Positions 42,721 to 54,444 of a stretch of 64,000 nt of DNA are shown one piece after another. The notes under the pieces are model-generated. The model was not told the origin of the DNA. It saw only the letters and a list, made by a program, of their open reading frames with translations, and searched no databases. The position numbers and the translations under genes were made by a program. Positions within the stretch are counted from its first letter, which is position 1. Each line of letters begins with the position of its first letter. The DNA lies in NCBI GenBank assembly GCA_032718865.1, contig JALUTQ010000026.1, positions 558,001 through 622,000 on the forward strand, in the 5' to 3' direction. This DNA comes from Tilletia caries (taxonomy: Eukaryota; Basidiomycota; Exobasidiomycetes; Tilletiales; Tilletiaceae).

Positions 42721-44037
42721 CTGACGGCCAATAGGACACCGTTATAAGTGAGTACCCTCCCTCACTCCCTCCAGCTGTGCTTCCTCTCCACGACTACTGA
42801 TCAAACACCTTTCTTTTTAACAGCTTCGCAATCCACACCTCTTTTCTGCCCTTTCTGTGCTGTGCGCGTGTCGCGAATCAGCGTCTGACGGCCTACGGTG
42901 CGTGTGTTTGGACCACGACCATGCATGGTGAGTAAGCATTTTTACCATGGCTCGGCAATCCTTCAATGTCACTGAGTCTGCTTTCCCCATTTCTTCGCGT
43001 CAAACAGGCCTGCAATCTGCATGCTCGGTAGTCGGTTCTCAGGCGTTCAATGCCCTCGGAGTCGTTCTCGTCTATACGTGAGCAGATGTTGTGGCTTTTT
43101 GCAGCATGTAGTTTGTATGTTGGCGCTGATCAATTCCACTATCCACACCGCTTTCTCCCGCCTACACAGTACACACAGAACAATACCAAAGCTTTAACGT
43201 TGAGGAAACTATGGATGCCATGGGTCATGACTGACTGATGTGTCTTACTTTCTTGAGGCCATCGAGCAGATCTCAAACCATACGTCGTAGGCGATAGGGA
43301 CGCATCACGCATGGCACTAATGACAGTTCATCTTTCCTCCAAATCACAGCATCAAAGTACTGTCAAGTACATGATTCTTCTGCGTCCCATCGGCATCTGT
43401 TGTGCTGGCTTTGACTGACTTTCTTTCTGAGCTGATGGATGTCTGATGTCTCTGAATTCCACTGTTGACCTCTTATCCCTCAGGCGCTGCCGAACTCAAC
43501 CAGGACGCTTACGACGTAAATAGCCTACGGCGCGCGTGTCTCTACGTAAACATGGGAGGCAGCCGATCGGCAATCCATGATCCATCGTCGAGATGTGAAG
43601 GTTTGATCTGAGGTTTGATCTGTTCTTTTATTTCGTCCACAGTCACTAGCTGCCCATCCTCCGCCTGCCGCCATTCCACATCCCCCTTTCCTTAATCCTT
43701 TTTCTTCCAGCATTAATGAAGTCTGTGGAGCCTCGCTCAATCTCTAGTCTTTACTCTCTGCAGGTTCCGACCGACGCGACGATTGCTCAAGAGAGAGGTC
43801 AGAAAGGGCTGATTTTACATTACATTGCAAGAACGAGGGAGGGACACATCACGTCACGATTCTGATGATGCTGCAATGCGGGACACTGGACCTGGTACAC
43901 TACGAGACGATGCTGCTGCTGAGGTGATAGCGGTGCGGGGAGAGCGGATGAGAGCGGTGGGTGCGGTGCAGGTTGAGAAAAGGCGTGTCGCTGTAGAGAA
44001 CTAGAGGTAGGAGGAGTCGGGATGTCTCCAATTGGCC
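42721..44037 (+). other. exon-like fragments, no gene model
   Basis: Several short stretches are flanked by good splice signals, for example ..ACAG|GCCTGCAATC (SVVGSQAFNALGVVLVY) to GTGAGC near 43080, and ..TCAG|GCGCTGCCGAAC (AAELNQDAYD) to GTAAAT near 43516. They may be remains of one multi-exon membrane protein. I cannot assemble them. Confidence 0.25.
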
Positions 44038-47000
44038 TCAAGGCGACCATGTCGAGAGGCGCTTGAAGATAACTTCTCGGGCAGAAACAAAGGCAGGGAC
44101 CGTGCTGGACGAGGGAGAAGGAGTGATGGCTGAGGATGTAGATGATGGAGTCGCAGCGTTGGCTCTACCCTTAGAGCCAGCCGTTTTGGCCAAGCAGTCA
44201 GAGAGTCCCCGTGTCGTATAGCCCCCAAAGCAGGCCTCCATGAATCTTATCGCGTGCTCTTGCGTCCAGCTCGGTCGTGATCGGGTGATGTCCTCCAGGA
44301 GATCGATCACCTTCTTTCGTCGGCTCCACTCCTGCTTCATTCCCGGTCCGGACCGCCAACCCGTTCCCCACGTCTCTTCCATCATCCTGGTTCCGAATCG
44401 CCCATTTGCCCCCACACTGTATTCCGCCCACGTGTCACGTACAGACGGGCCTGGCCGGAACTGGTATCTTGGCAAAATGATGTTCTTCTCTGCGACATAT
44501 GCCCAGGGCTCGTTGGCGGCTACCTTCTCCTTTCTCCATCGGGCTTCTTCCTTCACCATCAGCTCCGAAATCTGCTGCTGTGTCTGGGCGCTTCCTGCAG
44601 TAGCAGAGGTCAAAGCTGTGGTTTCAGGGAGATGCGCGATGAAGGCAGGGGCAAGGGCGGTCTGTTGTGATGCTGGTGCCATGATCCTGTTGAGGTAGGC
44701 GAGGGCACGATCGGAGGAGCCGGAGATGTCGAAGGATGGTGGCGCGGCCGAGGGCGCCCTTGGCGACGGCACGGTAGCGAGGGGAAGAGAAAGGAGAGAA
44801 GGCGTGTTGGCGGGAAGGGACGTGCTGTTGGGTGGAGAGAGGAGAGAAAGGGACGGGGATGATGGTGTGGCAGCTTGAATTTGGAGGGGAAGCAGCGCCG
44901 GTGTCCCTACGAGAGCAGATGCTCGAAGGGGAGTGGGGTTTTGAGGATCGGCTGTAATGGAGAAGGAAGAAGCGGAGGCAATAGAAGGAAGAGTATCGAT
45001 GAAGTGTGCGGCTGGAGTGGTAGAGGTGTTGAGTGTCGGTATGGTGTTTGCCTGACGCAATATGAGCTCGATACAGAGGTCAAGCTTCTTGTGCATTTCT
45101 TCGTCGCGCCGCTCAGCATCGGACTTGAAATCCACAAGCGCATTCTTCACGCCCGCTCCTAGCTGCTTGGGCAGCTGGGCGAGCTGCCGCTCCGACTCCG
45201 AATCGGCCGTCTTCATGCTCTTCGCGAGCTCGGCGGCAAACTGGTGGAACTCGGCGCTCGCAAACGTCGCGCATGTCGGAAAGAACTGGAACTCGGACCA
45301 GTATGCACGCAGACTGAGCACAGCAGCATCTGGGAGGATGACCTCGCGGAACCACTCGAGGCACGAAAGGAAAGCAGAGAGAGCAAAGTCGCTCGCGTGT
45401 TGGTTTGCCGCCTGCCGCTCCTTGAGCTTCTCTCGCTCTTCCTCTACCCAAGGAAAGAGCTGGCGAAGCAGGCTCTGAGGGGGCTCTAGGGACGCACAAC
45501 AGAATGAAAGGACCATGAGTGTGGTCAGTTCGTGAGAGATGAAGCAAGGGGACAGAGTAGCGGAAGAGAGGACGTAGAGAAGGCTTCGAATGTGACAGAC
45601 AGCAGACTCACTGGTATGGGATCGTGGGACGTGGTAAGAATCCAAGTCTTGACCGTTGAAGCCGGCAACCGCCCAAATGGCGTCGAGAGGGAAAGAACGA
45701 TCGTAACAAGAGCGGAAAGCACCACCGTCCGACCAGCCCCCTAACGCCTTTGCTCCAGCTACGCTTGCACCATTCTCTCGTGCAGTCATGGCGCTTGCAG
45801 CTCGTCCAGCGTGTGTTGTCTTTCCCACTGAGACATCGTTGGCTTTGAACATCTTGTTGACTGCGCTGTCGTGTGCTAGTGGGAGATGGAATAGGTACAA
45901 TTTCAACATCAGTATTGACCCAAATACACAGTGCAAGGCTCAAATGCATCCCAGCTAGCGTTGTTCGCCATGCGCATAGCTCTGACCGCAACTCCAATCT
46001 CCATCTCTCCACTTCTCCTCCACCGCGCCGCTCCACATCGCCGAGCCGAGCGCCGCATTGGCGCACTGCCCGCACTGATGGTAGAACCCATCTCCACCTC
46101 GCTCGCTGCGCGTCGTACTCATGGAGGAGAGGAAAGCTTGGCAACGCATTGCAACTCCGCAGACCATAGACGTGGGCCAGACCAGAGGGCAGGACAGGGG
46201 AAGGGGGAAGGGGGAAGGGGGAAGAGCACCAGAGACAACTCACTTTTGTATACCATCTCTTGTATCGGAGCTGAGTGCCGGCCACGAAAGATCACCCATT
46301 CCCACCACTCTCTGTGACCGTACTTGCCGTGCTTATTGCTCTTGAAGTTGGGCTCGAATGATGGTCGGGAAACGTTCCCAAGCTGCATGGACCATAGCGC
46401 CTGCATGGCGATGGCGGCGACTGCGCAACGGAGAGGGTCGCTGTGCCGAGCGACGGCAAACTCGTCCAAGCGACCGTTTTGGTTCGTTTTGTTGTTGTCT
46501 GCACGAAACGCGAGCAGCTGGAAGTTTGGTTCAATGAGAAAATGGACATATGGTGGTGTCAGTAAAGCTGCGTTCCGTTGTCTGCATCTACAAGTACCCA
46601 GATGTCCAGATCCAGAATGTGCACCAGCATGCAGCATACAATCGAGGAGCCATGTACATTGTGCACGCACCTTGACAGTGTCGTCCCCACCACGACCAGG
46701 GACCGTAGCGTTGTGCAAGAACAAATCCGACCACTCCAATTGACGCAATGAGTCTCCTCGAAAGGCACTCGCGACAGATGCGAGCAGCATAGCTCTGTCC
46801 CTGATCAAGGTTCCAATCTTCGCTGGCGTCCTCCCCATCTTCAGCGCCCATATGCTCATCTTGACGAGCTCTTCTTTCTTCAAGGTAGCTGCAAAGTGGC
46901 GGACCATCAGAGAAACAAAATCCATGTGTAGACGCTGTCAGATGTTGGCCCGCTTCTGAGACTTGAGAGCATCATGCGGGTCTTGTTGAGAGAATGAGCT

Positions 47001-47952
47001 TGTGGGAAAGGGAATGTGCATACCTGAGGAAGAATCCATAGCTTTCTGCTCTTGCCCAGAGCTCGCCCTGTTGCGCTTGTCCCTCCGAGAAGTTCCCTCC
47101 TGCTGACTGATCGTAGCGTGGTCTCTCAGCTTCACCCGCGTTGCCTGATAGTCCTCGTGGTCGCGCCAATCATCCTCATTGGCTTTGAGGAACCACTCCA
47201 GAGCATTGATCCGCTGCTTGATCGCAGAATGACCCAACTGCGTTCCGGCAATCGTGCGCTTCTTGCCATCGGCCGATCTTGGTCCACTCGCGTACTATAG
47301 CCCGGGGAGGAGACGCAAGAAGGAAGGTGCACTGTCATTCTTCAGCGCACAACAATATATTGCCAACACAACAAACATCAGCCATCTGAACGTAAAAGAA
47401 CCAGAGAAGGGGAACCATCGAAACAGGAATGATTGAGCTGGCATACTGCAGACTAACTGCTGGCTGCATGGTCACTCTTGGGAATGGAGCGACGATGGTC
47501 CACAGCTCGCCGAGGCCGGCAGGGGGCAGGATGATGATGGAGACTCGAGACCATGGGAACTGGTTGGGGATTGGGGATTGGGGATTGGGGTGTATCATGG
47601 AATGTGGATGGCCAGGAAAAGCGGATGGCAGGAAGAGACAAGAGCGACTCACATGCTCCCGCGACATTTCGAAGTCAATGAAAAGCGAAGCTTTGGCCGC
47701 CGTGATCGGGTAAGGGACCACCGGAGGCTCTCGTTCCTGGCATTACTCTTCGTACTCTTTGAGGTAGCTATCATAGTCGCTTTTGGTTTGATCGAGATGG
47801 AGAGAACAAAGTCGTTTTCGCAGCGCAATGGCTTCTTCCTGCGCTTCTGCATTCGTGATGGGAGCCGAACCAGACCAGGGAGGCTCTCCGCGCATACCGG
47901 GATGCTGCGAAGACGACGGCGAAGAAGGCGTAGAAAACGTGGAAGAGATCAT
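44038..47952 (-). pseudogene. Crypton tyrosine-recombinase transposase with GCR1-like domain
   Basis: Multi-exon gene on the minus strand, nearly complete. N-terminal exon from ATG 47952 (MISSTFSTPSSPSSSQHPGM); an in-frame TAA at 47743-47745, then the same frame continues PYPITAAKASLFIDFEMSRE to a GTGAGT donor. Next exon: GTQLGHSAIKQRINALEWFL. Recombinase exons: RDRAMLLASVASAFRGDSLR (catalytic Arg at 46760), ADNNKTNQNGRLDEFAVARH, then THAGR (His 45813, Arg 45804), LGGW (45735) and SCYDR (Tyr 45705). A Ser/Pro linker leads to the C-terminal GCR1-type DNA-binding domain around 44450-44260 (YQFRPGPSVRDTWAEYSVG, SRRKKVIDLLEDI). All catalytic residues are present; the single stop is the only clear lesion. 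Cryptons excise and insert by tyrosine recombination and lack terminal inverted repeats. Confidence 0.88.
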
Positions 47953-48449
47953 TTTGCTTGCCCGTCGTGACCTGCGCGGCGGTCGTGGGACGCGGAGAGC
48001 GTAACAGACGCGACTGAGCAGCTAACTTGACTGTTTTGTATTGCATTGTAATGCCCCACTTCACTTTGTAATGCTGGCCGACGCGTTCTAAGTCCAGCAC
48101 TCGAATCGGGTACTGCTGGGGGACAGTGGAAGTGGGAACCATCCAGTTCGTCCCACCCCGCAGAATCCGGCGTCCCGCCGGCGTCACCATATACGGCGCA
48201 CTTTAACATTATCCATTAGGCAGACGGGCGTTTTTTGAGCCATTCTTCATGTTCTAAATTCTTCTTGGGCTCTCATCGGCTACCGTCGTGGAGAACCGTC
48301 CGGTCAGCGTTTGTGCCCCACACCAATCTTCCAGAAGGCCTCAGCAAGAGGGCGTGTTTGGAAAATCGACATTGGTATCCGTCCGCGTATAACGCATACA
48401 CTGCAGACGTTTCGGTCGGTAACGCGCCGCTCTCAGGGAAATTGAAAAC

Positions 48450-48682
48450 TTAGAAGGTCTGCGCAATCAAATCAAACAGGCGCGGCTTCGTAAGGACGGG
48501 TTTGTCTGGATTCGCTTCGCCCTCGAGAGCATTGGTCCACAAAGGCAGCTGTGGGCATTTCGTCCATATTCTAGCAAGAGGATGTTCCTGTTCTTGCAAC
48601 AAGAAGAGTTCCTTTCTTGAAGACGTCCCTCCCCGGACCGGATTCGACGTTGTTGCATCTACGCACCAAGGCACAAGGAATA
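48450..48682 (-). pseudogene. C-terminal exon fragment, unknown
   Basis: The minus frame RKELFLLQEQEHPLARIWTK continues through LPLWTNALEGEANPDKPVLT and ends LFDLIAQTF-TAA at 48450. It looks strongly coding, but upstream the other strand is coding-like, so this is a truncated 3' end. Confidence 0.4.
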
Positions 48683-49468
48683 GCGTCAAAGCATTACGAA
48701 CTCGGCTTCAAGAGGAGGGTCTGCTTTCCTTCACGTTTGATGGCAAGGCGGTCATCCTCACCGAAGGTGCTACGACGTTCGACTCACTTATGAGTCAGCA
48801 GCCCGAACTACAATGCAGTGGTGTCGGCGTGGAGTGGAGCTGGGGAGGACGAAGGGCACGCGTTCAGCTGCTGAGACAGGAGGGAAACGATAAGCAATCC
48901 CTGACGGCTTTGGCGCGATGGGTCTGGAGCTCGTTTACGCCACTACAGCAACAGCAACGAAAACAGCGGCTGGCCGTTGCGAGCACCCAAGCTGATGCAG
49001 CACAAAGGTCGAAGCCACCAGAAACGGTTTCGACGCGAGCTGCTCGCCTTGTCCAAGGAAAATTTGCAAATGCCTCTGGAGCATATTGGCGCTTCCACGT
49101 GTCTGAACGTGCCTACTCTTTCCTCTCAAGCCGGGACCAGCACTTACTTCAACGTCGATCCGTTGCGAATACTGTCATTCCTGCGTGCTATGCAGGATGC
49201 CATGGAATGCGCCTCAATATGCGGCTCGCCACACCACAAGACCGACAACAGCCCAGCCAGCAGCATGTCTTCAAGTCTTCCGCCGAACAGGAAAAGTATG
49301 GGACCATCGGAGCAGAGGTTAGCTCGGGCCTCGGGGGCTGGGCAGTGGGTGAAAGTGTTCAGTGGGGTCCGGAAATTCATTTCCCTATCTCCAGCCTCCA
49401 TCATCGCACTATGGGATCCACTTCGCGAGGTGCGAATCGCCTTCGAGCAGATGAAAACGCCATCCTAA
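48683..49468 (+). pseudogene. unknown protein gene, frameshifted
   Basis: The plus frame from about 48683 reads SVKALRTRLQEEGLLSFTFD and GVGVEWSWGGRRARVQLLRQ. Near 49040 coding-like sequence moves to another frame (LEHIGASTCLNVPTLSSQAG ... SPASIIALWDPLREVRIAFE) with a stop at 49468. No start codon fits the left edge. Not recognised. Confidence 0.4.
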
Positions 49469-49559
49469 TCCTCTTCATCGTCAACGACGCAGTTTGCTGT
49501 GACGGACTCCTCCTCCTCCTTGTCCTCCTTATCTGCGACGACGTGGTCTAATGTGGCGG

Positions 49560-50215
49560 GTCCCTCATTGATGCCAAAGACTAATCCGTCTTATACATCG
49601 GCAACTGGCAGGCTACTGGAATGTGTACCGTGTGGTTTGAATGGAGGATGGCGGTGTGTCGTGTGAGAATGAGTGAGAAGATAAAAAAAAGACGTGTGGA
49701 GTAAACTTGGAAAGGAATGGGTATTTGGTAAGCGTGGAAAAGTGTTGGGTATGCGTAAGAGAATCTAAGTAAACTCGTGCCTAAGTTTACTGAATTTACG
49801 TAAGCAGGCTCGGTGGGAGCTCGGAGCCTATAGTTGCTTCAGGATCCTGAAACATAGTATAGGCCCTCAGAAACCCACAAGAACTGATCTGGGGCGCCAT
49901 TGCACAATGCCAACGACCGCAGTACCATCCCAGGGCCCAGAGCGTCATGGGCAATTGAAAATGCTTCAATGCTTTCAGACACAGAAGAATGCTTCAACGT
50001 TTTCAGACAGTACCCTCGCGTTTACCCGGGTATATGTGGGTATAGCTAGGTATAAACAGGCGTGCCTGAGAATTCTGAGTTCTTACGGCAGTCATTTGAA
50101 AATAGGTATAAATCACACAGAAGAACATGCGAATGATGTTGGGTCATTCAGAAACCGTAACTGGCAAAAAAATCAGCCTAGGTATCGGTCAGGTATGGTG
50201 GGTAATGAGGATCTT
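49560..50215. other. no gene recognised
   Basis: Non-coding. GGGTATA.. motifs recur at 50028-50060 (GGTATATGTGGGTATAGCTA). A MITE follows. Confidence 0.35.
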
Positions 50216-50720
50216 CCCGGAGTAGACCCCGGAGTAGCATTCCCCGGAGCTTCGCGGACTCCGGGGATGGCAAAGTGGGTCACGTGATGGCCAAAACTGA
50301 GTCACGTGACCGGCTTTTGAGGGATTTCTCGGCCGAATCAGGTCGAAATACTGTATATTTCAGCTGTTTTGGTGCAGTAAACCCTTAGAAAGAAATGATA
50401 TAAACTTCTAAAGCTGCGATTGAACTGCTTCGATGAGATTTGACCTTCTCCTGAGCCCATGTTGGACCCATTTCATGACACCCCGGAGTACCCCGGAGTC
50501 CGCGGAGCTATTTTGCGGAGCACGGAGTCCGCCTGTGAAAAATATACGGAGCACGAAGTAGATTCCTGTGCACAACCGCGACTTCGACGGAGCACGGAGT
50601 GCTCGCCAGCTGAACACCCGAAATTTTGCGGAGCGCGGAGCTGGCCAAATCTCAGTCGGAGCTGGGCGGAGCGCCGTCCCGGAGTCCGGGCTCCGGGAAT
50701 CTACTCCGGGAGGATCCTTA
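50216..50720. mobile_element. MITE, TAAGGATCTTCC family, short copy
   Basis: The left end TGAGGATCTTCCCGGAGTAG is one base off the family end; the right end is CTACTCCGGGAGGATCCTTA. It is about 505 bp, lacking part of the left interior of the 697-bp copies at 52695 and 53747. Paired CACGTG at 50281 and 50303. No target duplication (GTGGGTAA, GACTCGTT). It ends 44 bp before the hAT transposase ATG. Confidence 0.8.
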
Positions 50721-50764
50721 GACTCGTTGGCCACCCACTGTTGGTTGCCCCATCAACAATCAAC

Positions 50765-52694
50765 ATGACCGAGGCCGTCAGTCCGCTCAAGCCGGGTCTC
50801 CTGACCAAGCTGGATAAGGACCGTCGCCTGCTCGAGCTGGCCGGATACTCCTTCTTTTACGACCTTCCCGACGGCCCCTACCTCAATCACCTCGACGAAC
50901 TGGGGCTTACCCCTTACCGCAAGGACCGAGAACATAACTTCAAGCTTGCCCTGGAGTCTGTGAAGAAGACCGCACTCTCCACTCAAGACAGCGCACTTAA
51001 GACGATCACATATGGGAAGAACGAGTAAGTTATCATGCTCCGACCTCTTATTCCACTCCGCGCCGATACTGACCCTCGCTGTTCTGTACTCTAGCCGCAA
51101 GCTTTCACGCAGGAGGGCGAGCAGCTCTGGTCTGTCTTCCAACAGGATGCGCAGCTGACGACATGGCGACAGCTTATCGACGGTAGTCATCCGTCGCTCA
51201 CGGAGTCCCAGCCTTCCCAGCAGGCCCGCGTCTCTGTCGCTTCCACCTCCAAGGCAGAAGATACCTCCGTCGTTTTGGGCAAGCGCACGCGTCGACCCAA
51301 CTCTCGATATTCCGACTCCGAAGGCGACCAGCCCGGGCCTCAGAAACGGCAGACGCGCACCGCGAGCAACAAAGACTCTGGAAAGGGTCTAATCCTCCCG
51401 ATGAAGCATGCCGACTTTTCGCTACCCTTCGCCGGAACGGAATACGACCACAACGAAGACGACTCCGAATTCGACGACTTCAAGCCCGACGACACGCAAG
51501 ACCCCGAGTTCAGCGATGAGGAGGGACTCACGGCCAGTCCGGCGAAGCGCACCCGGCGAAGCGCACCCGGCGAAGCGCATCCGGCGGCGTCCGACAGTTG
51601 GCGGGGAGGGTACCGCGAAGAAGGCGTCGCGAAAGATTTCCGCCCAGGAACAGAAGGAGTTCGCTAATGCGCGTCGCGGTCGCGCAGGCTCTTCTTCACT
51701 CGACGAGGAAGAACCCTCTCAACGCTCACGTCACAAGCCTGCCGCCCCCAAGGACACACCGTACGATCTGGAGCAGGAGTCGCAGCAGACGTCTGCGTCG
51801 ATGCGGCTCGTCAAAGAGGAGACGGAGCACCCTAACATAAAGAACGGCACTCGCTACTACCGGCTCCTCAAGAGCTTCTCGCAGATCCGCCACCAACAGA
51901 AGACCGGAGCGGAATACACCGTCATCACGGAGAAGTGGAAGTGTTGCTTCTGTGACGGGGAGTACACCGGCCATCCCGACGACCGGTCGAGCCTCTCTCT
52001 TCACCTCAATCCCAAGCACAGCAAGTCCGCGTGCAAGTACCTTTACTTCCCTAAGGACAAGGCATTGGAGGGCACCAGCCGGATCCTGCGGTTCAGGCAC
52101 CTGAGCCCTCTCGAAGGGGCGCGGCGTCCATTGGCGGCGGGCAGGGCAGTCTCAATTCATGGGTGGTCGACCAGAGGCAACGCAATCACGAGGTTCAGCT
52201 CTCCGTCATCCGTCACAAGGCCTTGCTCTGGGTGGTCATGGACGCCCTCCCCTTTACGGCCCCGTCCCGTCCATGGTTCCGAGACCTGATGCTGGCAGCA
52301 TCATCAGTCGCCGGCCAAGGGTTGATGTCGGCCCGCTCCGTTGTCGCCGATCTTGAGCAGCTCTCCGACCGACTCCTTCTGCAGGCTGTCGACCGTATCA
52401 AGACATACGCAGCTCCCTTCGCCATCCGTCAAGATGCGTGGAGCTCTCCGTCACAGCGACACACCTTTGTCGCCTTCGTGGTCGCTTGTCTTGATCCTTC
52501 TTGGAAGCACCGACAATTCGTTCTCAACTTCCTGGTCCTTAAGGGTCGTCACGGAGGCGCAACGTTCGCTGGCCATCTCGTCACGGCGCTCAAGACTCAC
52601 GGCATCCTTCAGCACTGGACAGGCATCATCGTCGTCGATGCGGCGTCCTCCAATGGCCGAATGTCTTCAATCCTGGAGCAAGAGATGGCGGAGG
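50765..52694 (+). pseudogene. hAT transposase, 5' part
   Basis: ATG 50765 opens MTEAVSPLKPGLLTKLDKDR; a GTAAGT donor at 51025 and TAG acceptor at 51094 suggest an intron, though the phases do not join cleanly. A BED zinc finger is at about 51940-52020 (KWKCCFCDGEYTG then LSLHLNPKHSK). The catalytic core begins WVVMDALPFTAPSRPWFRDL, with FAIRQDAWSSPSQRHTFVAF (first Asp region) and GIIVVDAASSNGRMSSILEQ (second Asp region, VDxASSNG). Lesions: a 14-bp unit GCGAAGCGCACCCG present three times at 51542-51583 shifts the frame, a further shift near 52120, and the MITE at 52695 within codon EMAE. hAT transposases cut DNA at elements with 8-bp duplications; this copy may come from the lineage that mobilised the surrounding MITEs. 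Confidence 0.88.
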
Positions 52695-53391
52695 TAAGGA
52701 TCTTCCCGGAGTAGGCCCCGGAGTAACATTCCCCGGAGCTCCGCGGACTCCGGGGGACGCTCTGCACGGGTACGGAGCACGGAGCGAGATTTGAGCGTTT
52801 TTTAATAGCTTTAGATTTGCGGAGCTACTCCGCGAAGATATGGCTGCCACGCCCCGGAGCGCGGAGTGAGTTTGCTTGCATTGTCAAAAAAGCCCCGGAG
52901 TACGGAGCAGACCCCGGAGTCCGACGGAGCTCCGGGGATGGCAAAGTGGGTGACGTGATGGCCAGAACTGAGTCACGTGACCGGTTTTTGAGGGATTTCT
53001 CGGCCGAATCAGGTCGAAATAATGTGTATTTCAGCTTTTTTGGGGCAGTAAACCCTTGGAAAAGAATGATATAGGCTTCTAAAGCTGCGATTGAACTGCT
53101 TCGATGAGATTTGACCTTCTCCTGAGCCCATGTTGGACCCATTTCATGACACCCCGGAGTACCCCGGAGTCCGCGGAGCTATTTTGCGGAGCACGGAGTC
53201 CGCCTGTAAGAAATATACGGAGCACGGAGTAGATTCTTGCGCGCAACCGCAACTTCGACGGAGCACGGAGTGCTCGCCAGCTGATCACCAAAATGTTTGC
53301 GGAGCGCGGAGCTGGCCGGATCTCAGACGGAGCTGAGCGGAGCACCGCCCCGGAGTCCGGGCTCCGGGGATCTACTCCGGGAAGATCCTTA
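52695..53391 (+). mobile_element. MITE, TAAGGATCTTCC family, copy in hAT gene (forward)
   Basis: TAAGGATCTTCCCGGAGTAG to GGGAAGATCCTTA, 697 bp. Left flank GGCGGAGG (52687-52694). Right flank CAGCCTAC (53392-53399) is the reverse complement of the octamer that flanks the other copy at its far side (GTAGGCTG, 54445-54452). The interior has CGGAGCACGGAGT motifs and a central CACGTG (52974-52979). Its own two target-duplication partners are therefore on different elements, which shows an inversion. Confidence 0.93.
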
Positions 53392-53746
53392 CAGCCTACC
53401 TCTCTCGCCATTCTCTCCTACATGGACGCCTTTGGCCTCCTCGGGGTCGTGCACAGCCTGCACCATCTCCTGGACCTCCTTGATCTGCGCGCTGACCCCT
53501 TGCCCGCCGACATCGGCAGCTGCTTTCGCTGCTTCCAACTCGGCCTCGTCGTCGCCAGCACCGTCCGCCCCGAGCACACCACCGGAGTCCGCGCACGCCA
53601 CACCCAACGCGCGATACAAGTCCTGCATCGCGCGGTTGAAGCAATAGATGACATGGTCGGATTGTCGATGGATGGGTTCGGCGGCGTCGGTATCGAACGC
53701 GCCGTCCGTGTCCGGCTTCTGACCTTTAAGCACATTCTCCTCCGCC
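53392..53746 (-). pseudogene. hAT transposase, middle segment, inverted
   Basis: 355 bp between two oppositely oriented MITE copies encode, on the minus strand, ENVLKGQKPDTDGAFDTDAA, then QSDHVIYCFNRAMQDLYRAL (the C-F-x-H-like region after the second catalytic Asp) and IKEVQEMVQAVHDPEEAKG to GRL. Turned round and rejoined at the octamers, the frame continues from EMAE at 52694 into EN, and from GRL into VVVIPEMHGF at 54445, without a shift. This segment was thus collinear with the gene before inversion. Confidence 0.92.
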
Positions 53747-54444
53747 TAAGGATCTTCCCGGAGTAGATCCCCGGAGCCCGGACTCCGGGGCGGCGCTCCG
53801 CTCCGCTCCGTCTGAGCTCTGGCCAGCTCCGCACTTCGCAAAATTTTCTGGTGATCAGCTGGCGAGCACTCCGTGCTCCGTCGAAGTCGCGGTTGCGCAC
53901 GAAAATCTACTCCGTGCTCCGTATATTTTTCACAGGCGGACTCCGTGCTCCGCAAAATAGCTCCGCGGACTTCGGGGTCCTCCGGGGTGTCATGAAATGA
54001 GTCCAACATGGGCTCAGGAGAAGGTCAAATCTCATCGAAGCAGTTCAATCGCAGCTTTAGAAGCCTATATCATTCTTTTCCAAGGGTTTACTGCCCCAAA
54101 AAAGCTGAAATACACATTATTTCGACCTGATTCGGCCGAGAAATCCCTCAAAAACCGGTCACGTGACTCAGTTCTGGCCATCACGTCACCCACTTTGCCA
54201 TCCCCGGAGCTCCGTCGGACTCCGGGGTCTGCTCCGTACTCCGGGGCTTTTTTGACAATGCAAGCAAACTCACTCCGTGCTCCGGGGCATTGCAGCCATA
54301 CCTTCGCGGAGTAGCTCCGCAAATCTAAAGCTAGGAAAATACGCTCAAATCTCGCTCCGTGCTCCGTACCCGTGCAGAGCGTTCCCCGGAGTCCGTGGAG
54401 CTCCGGGGAATGCTACTCCGGGGCCTACTCCGGGAAGATCCTTA
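53747..54444 (-). mobile_element. MITE, TAAGGATCTTCC family, copy in hAT gene (reverse)
   Basis: 698 bp, the reverse complement of the 52695 copy with few differences. Left flank CCTCCGCC (53739-53746) is the reverse complement of GGCGGAGG; right flank is GTAGGCTG. CACGTG is kept at 54160. Confidence 0.93.

Noticed and set aside
44240..45489. Plus-strand frames opposite the Crypton
   Set aside because: Antisense to an exon with clear recombinase and GCR1-like motifs.
52817..53142. Several 60-110 codon frames inside the MITEs (also at 50408, 53079, 54065, 56180)
   Set aside because: They recur in every MITE copy on either strand and follow the CGGAGTACGG motif; no protein family fits.
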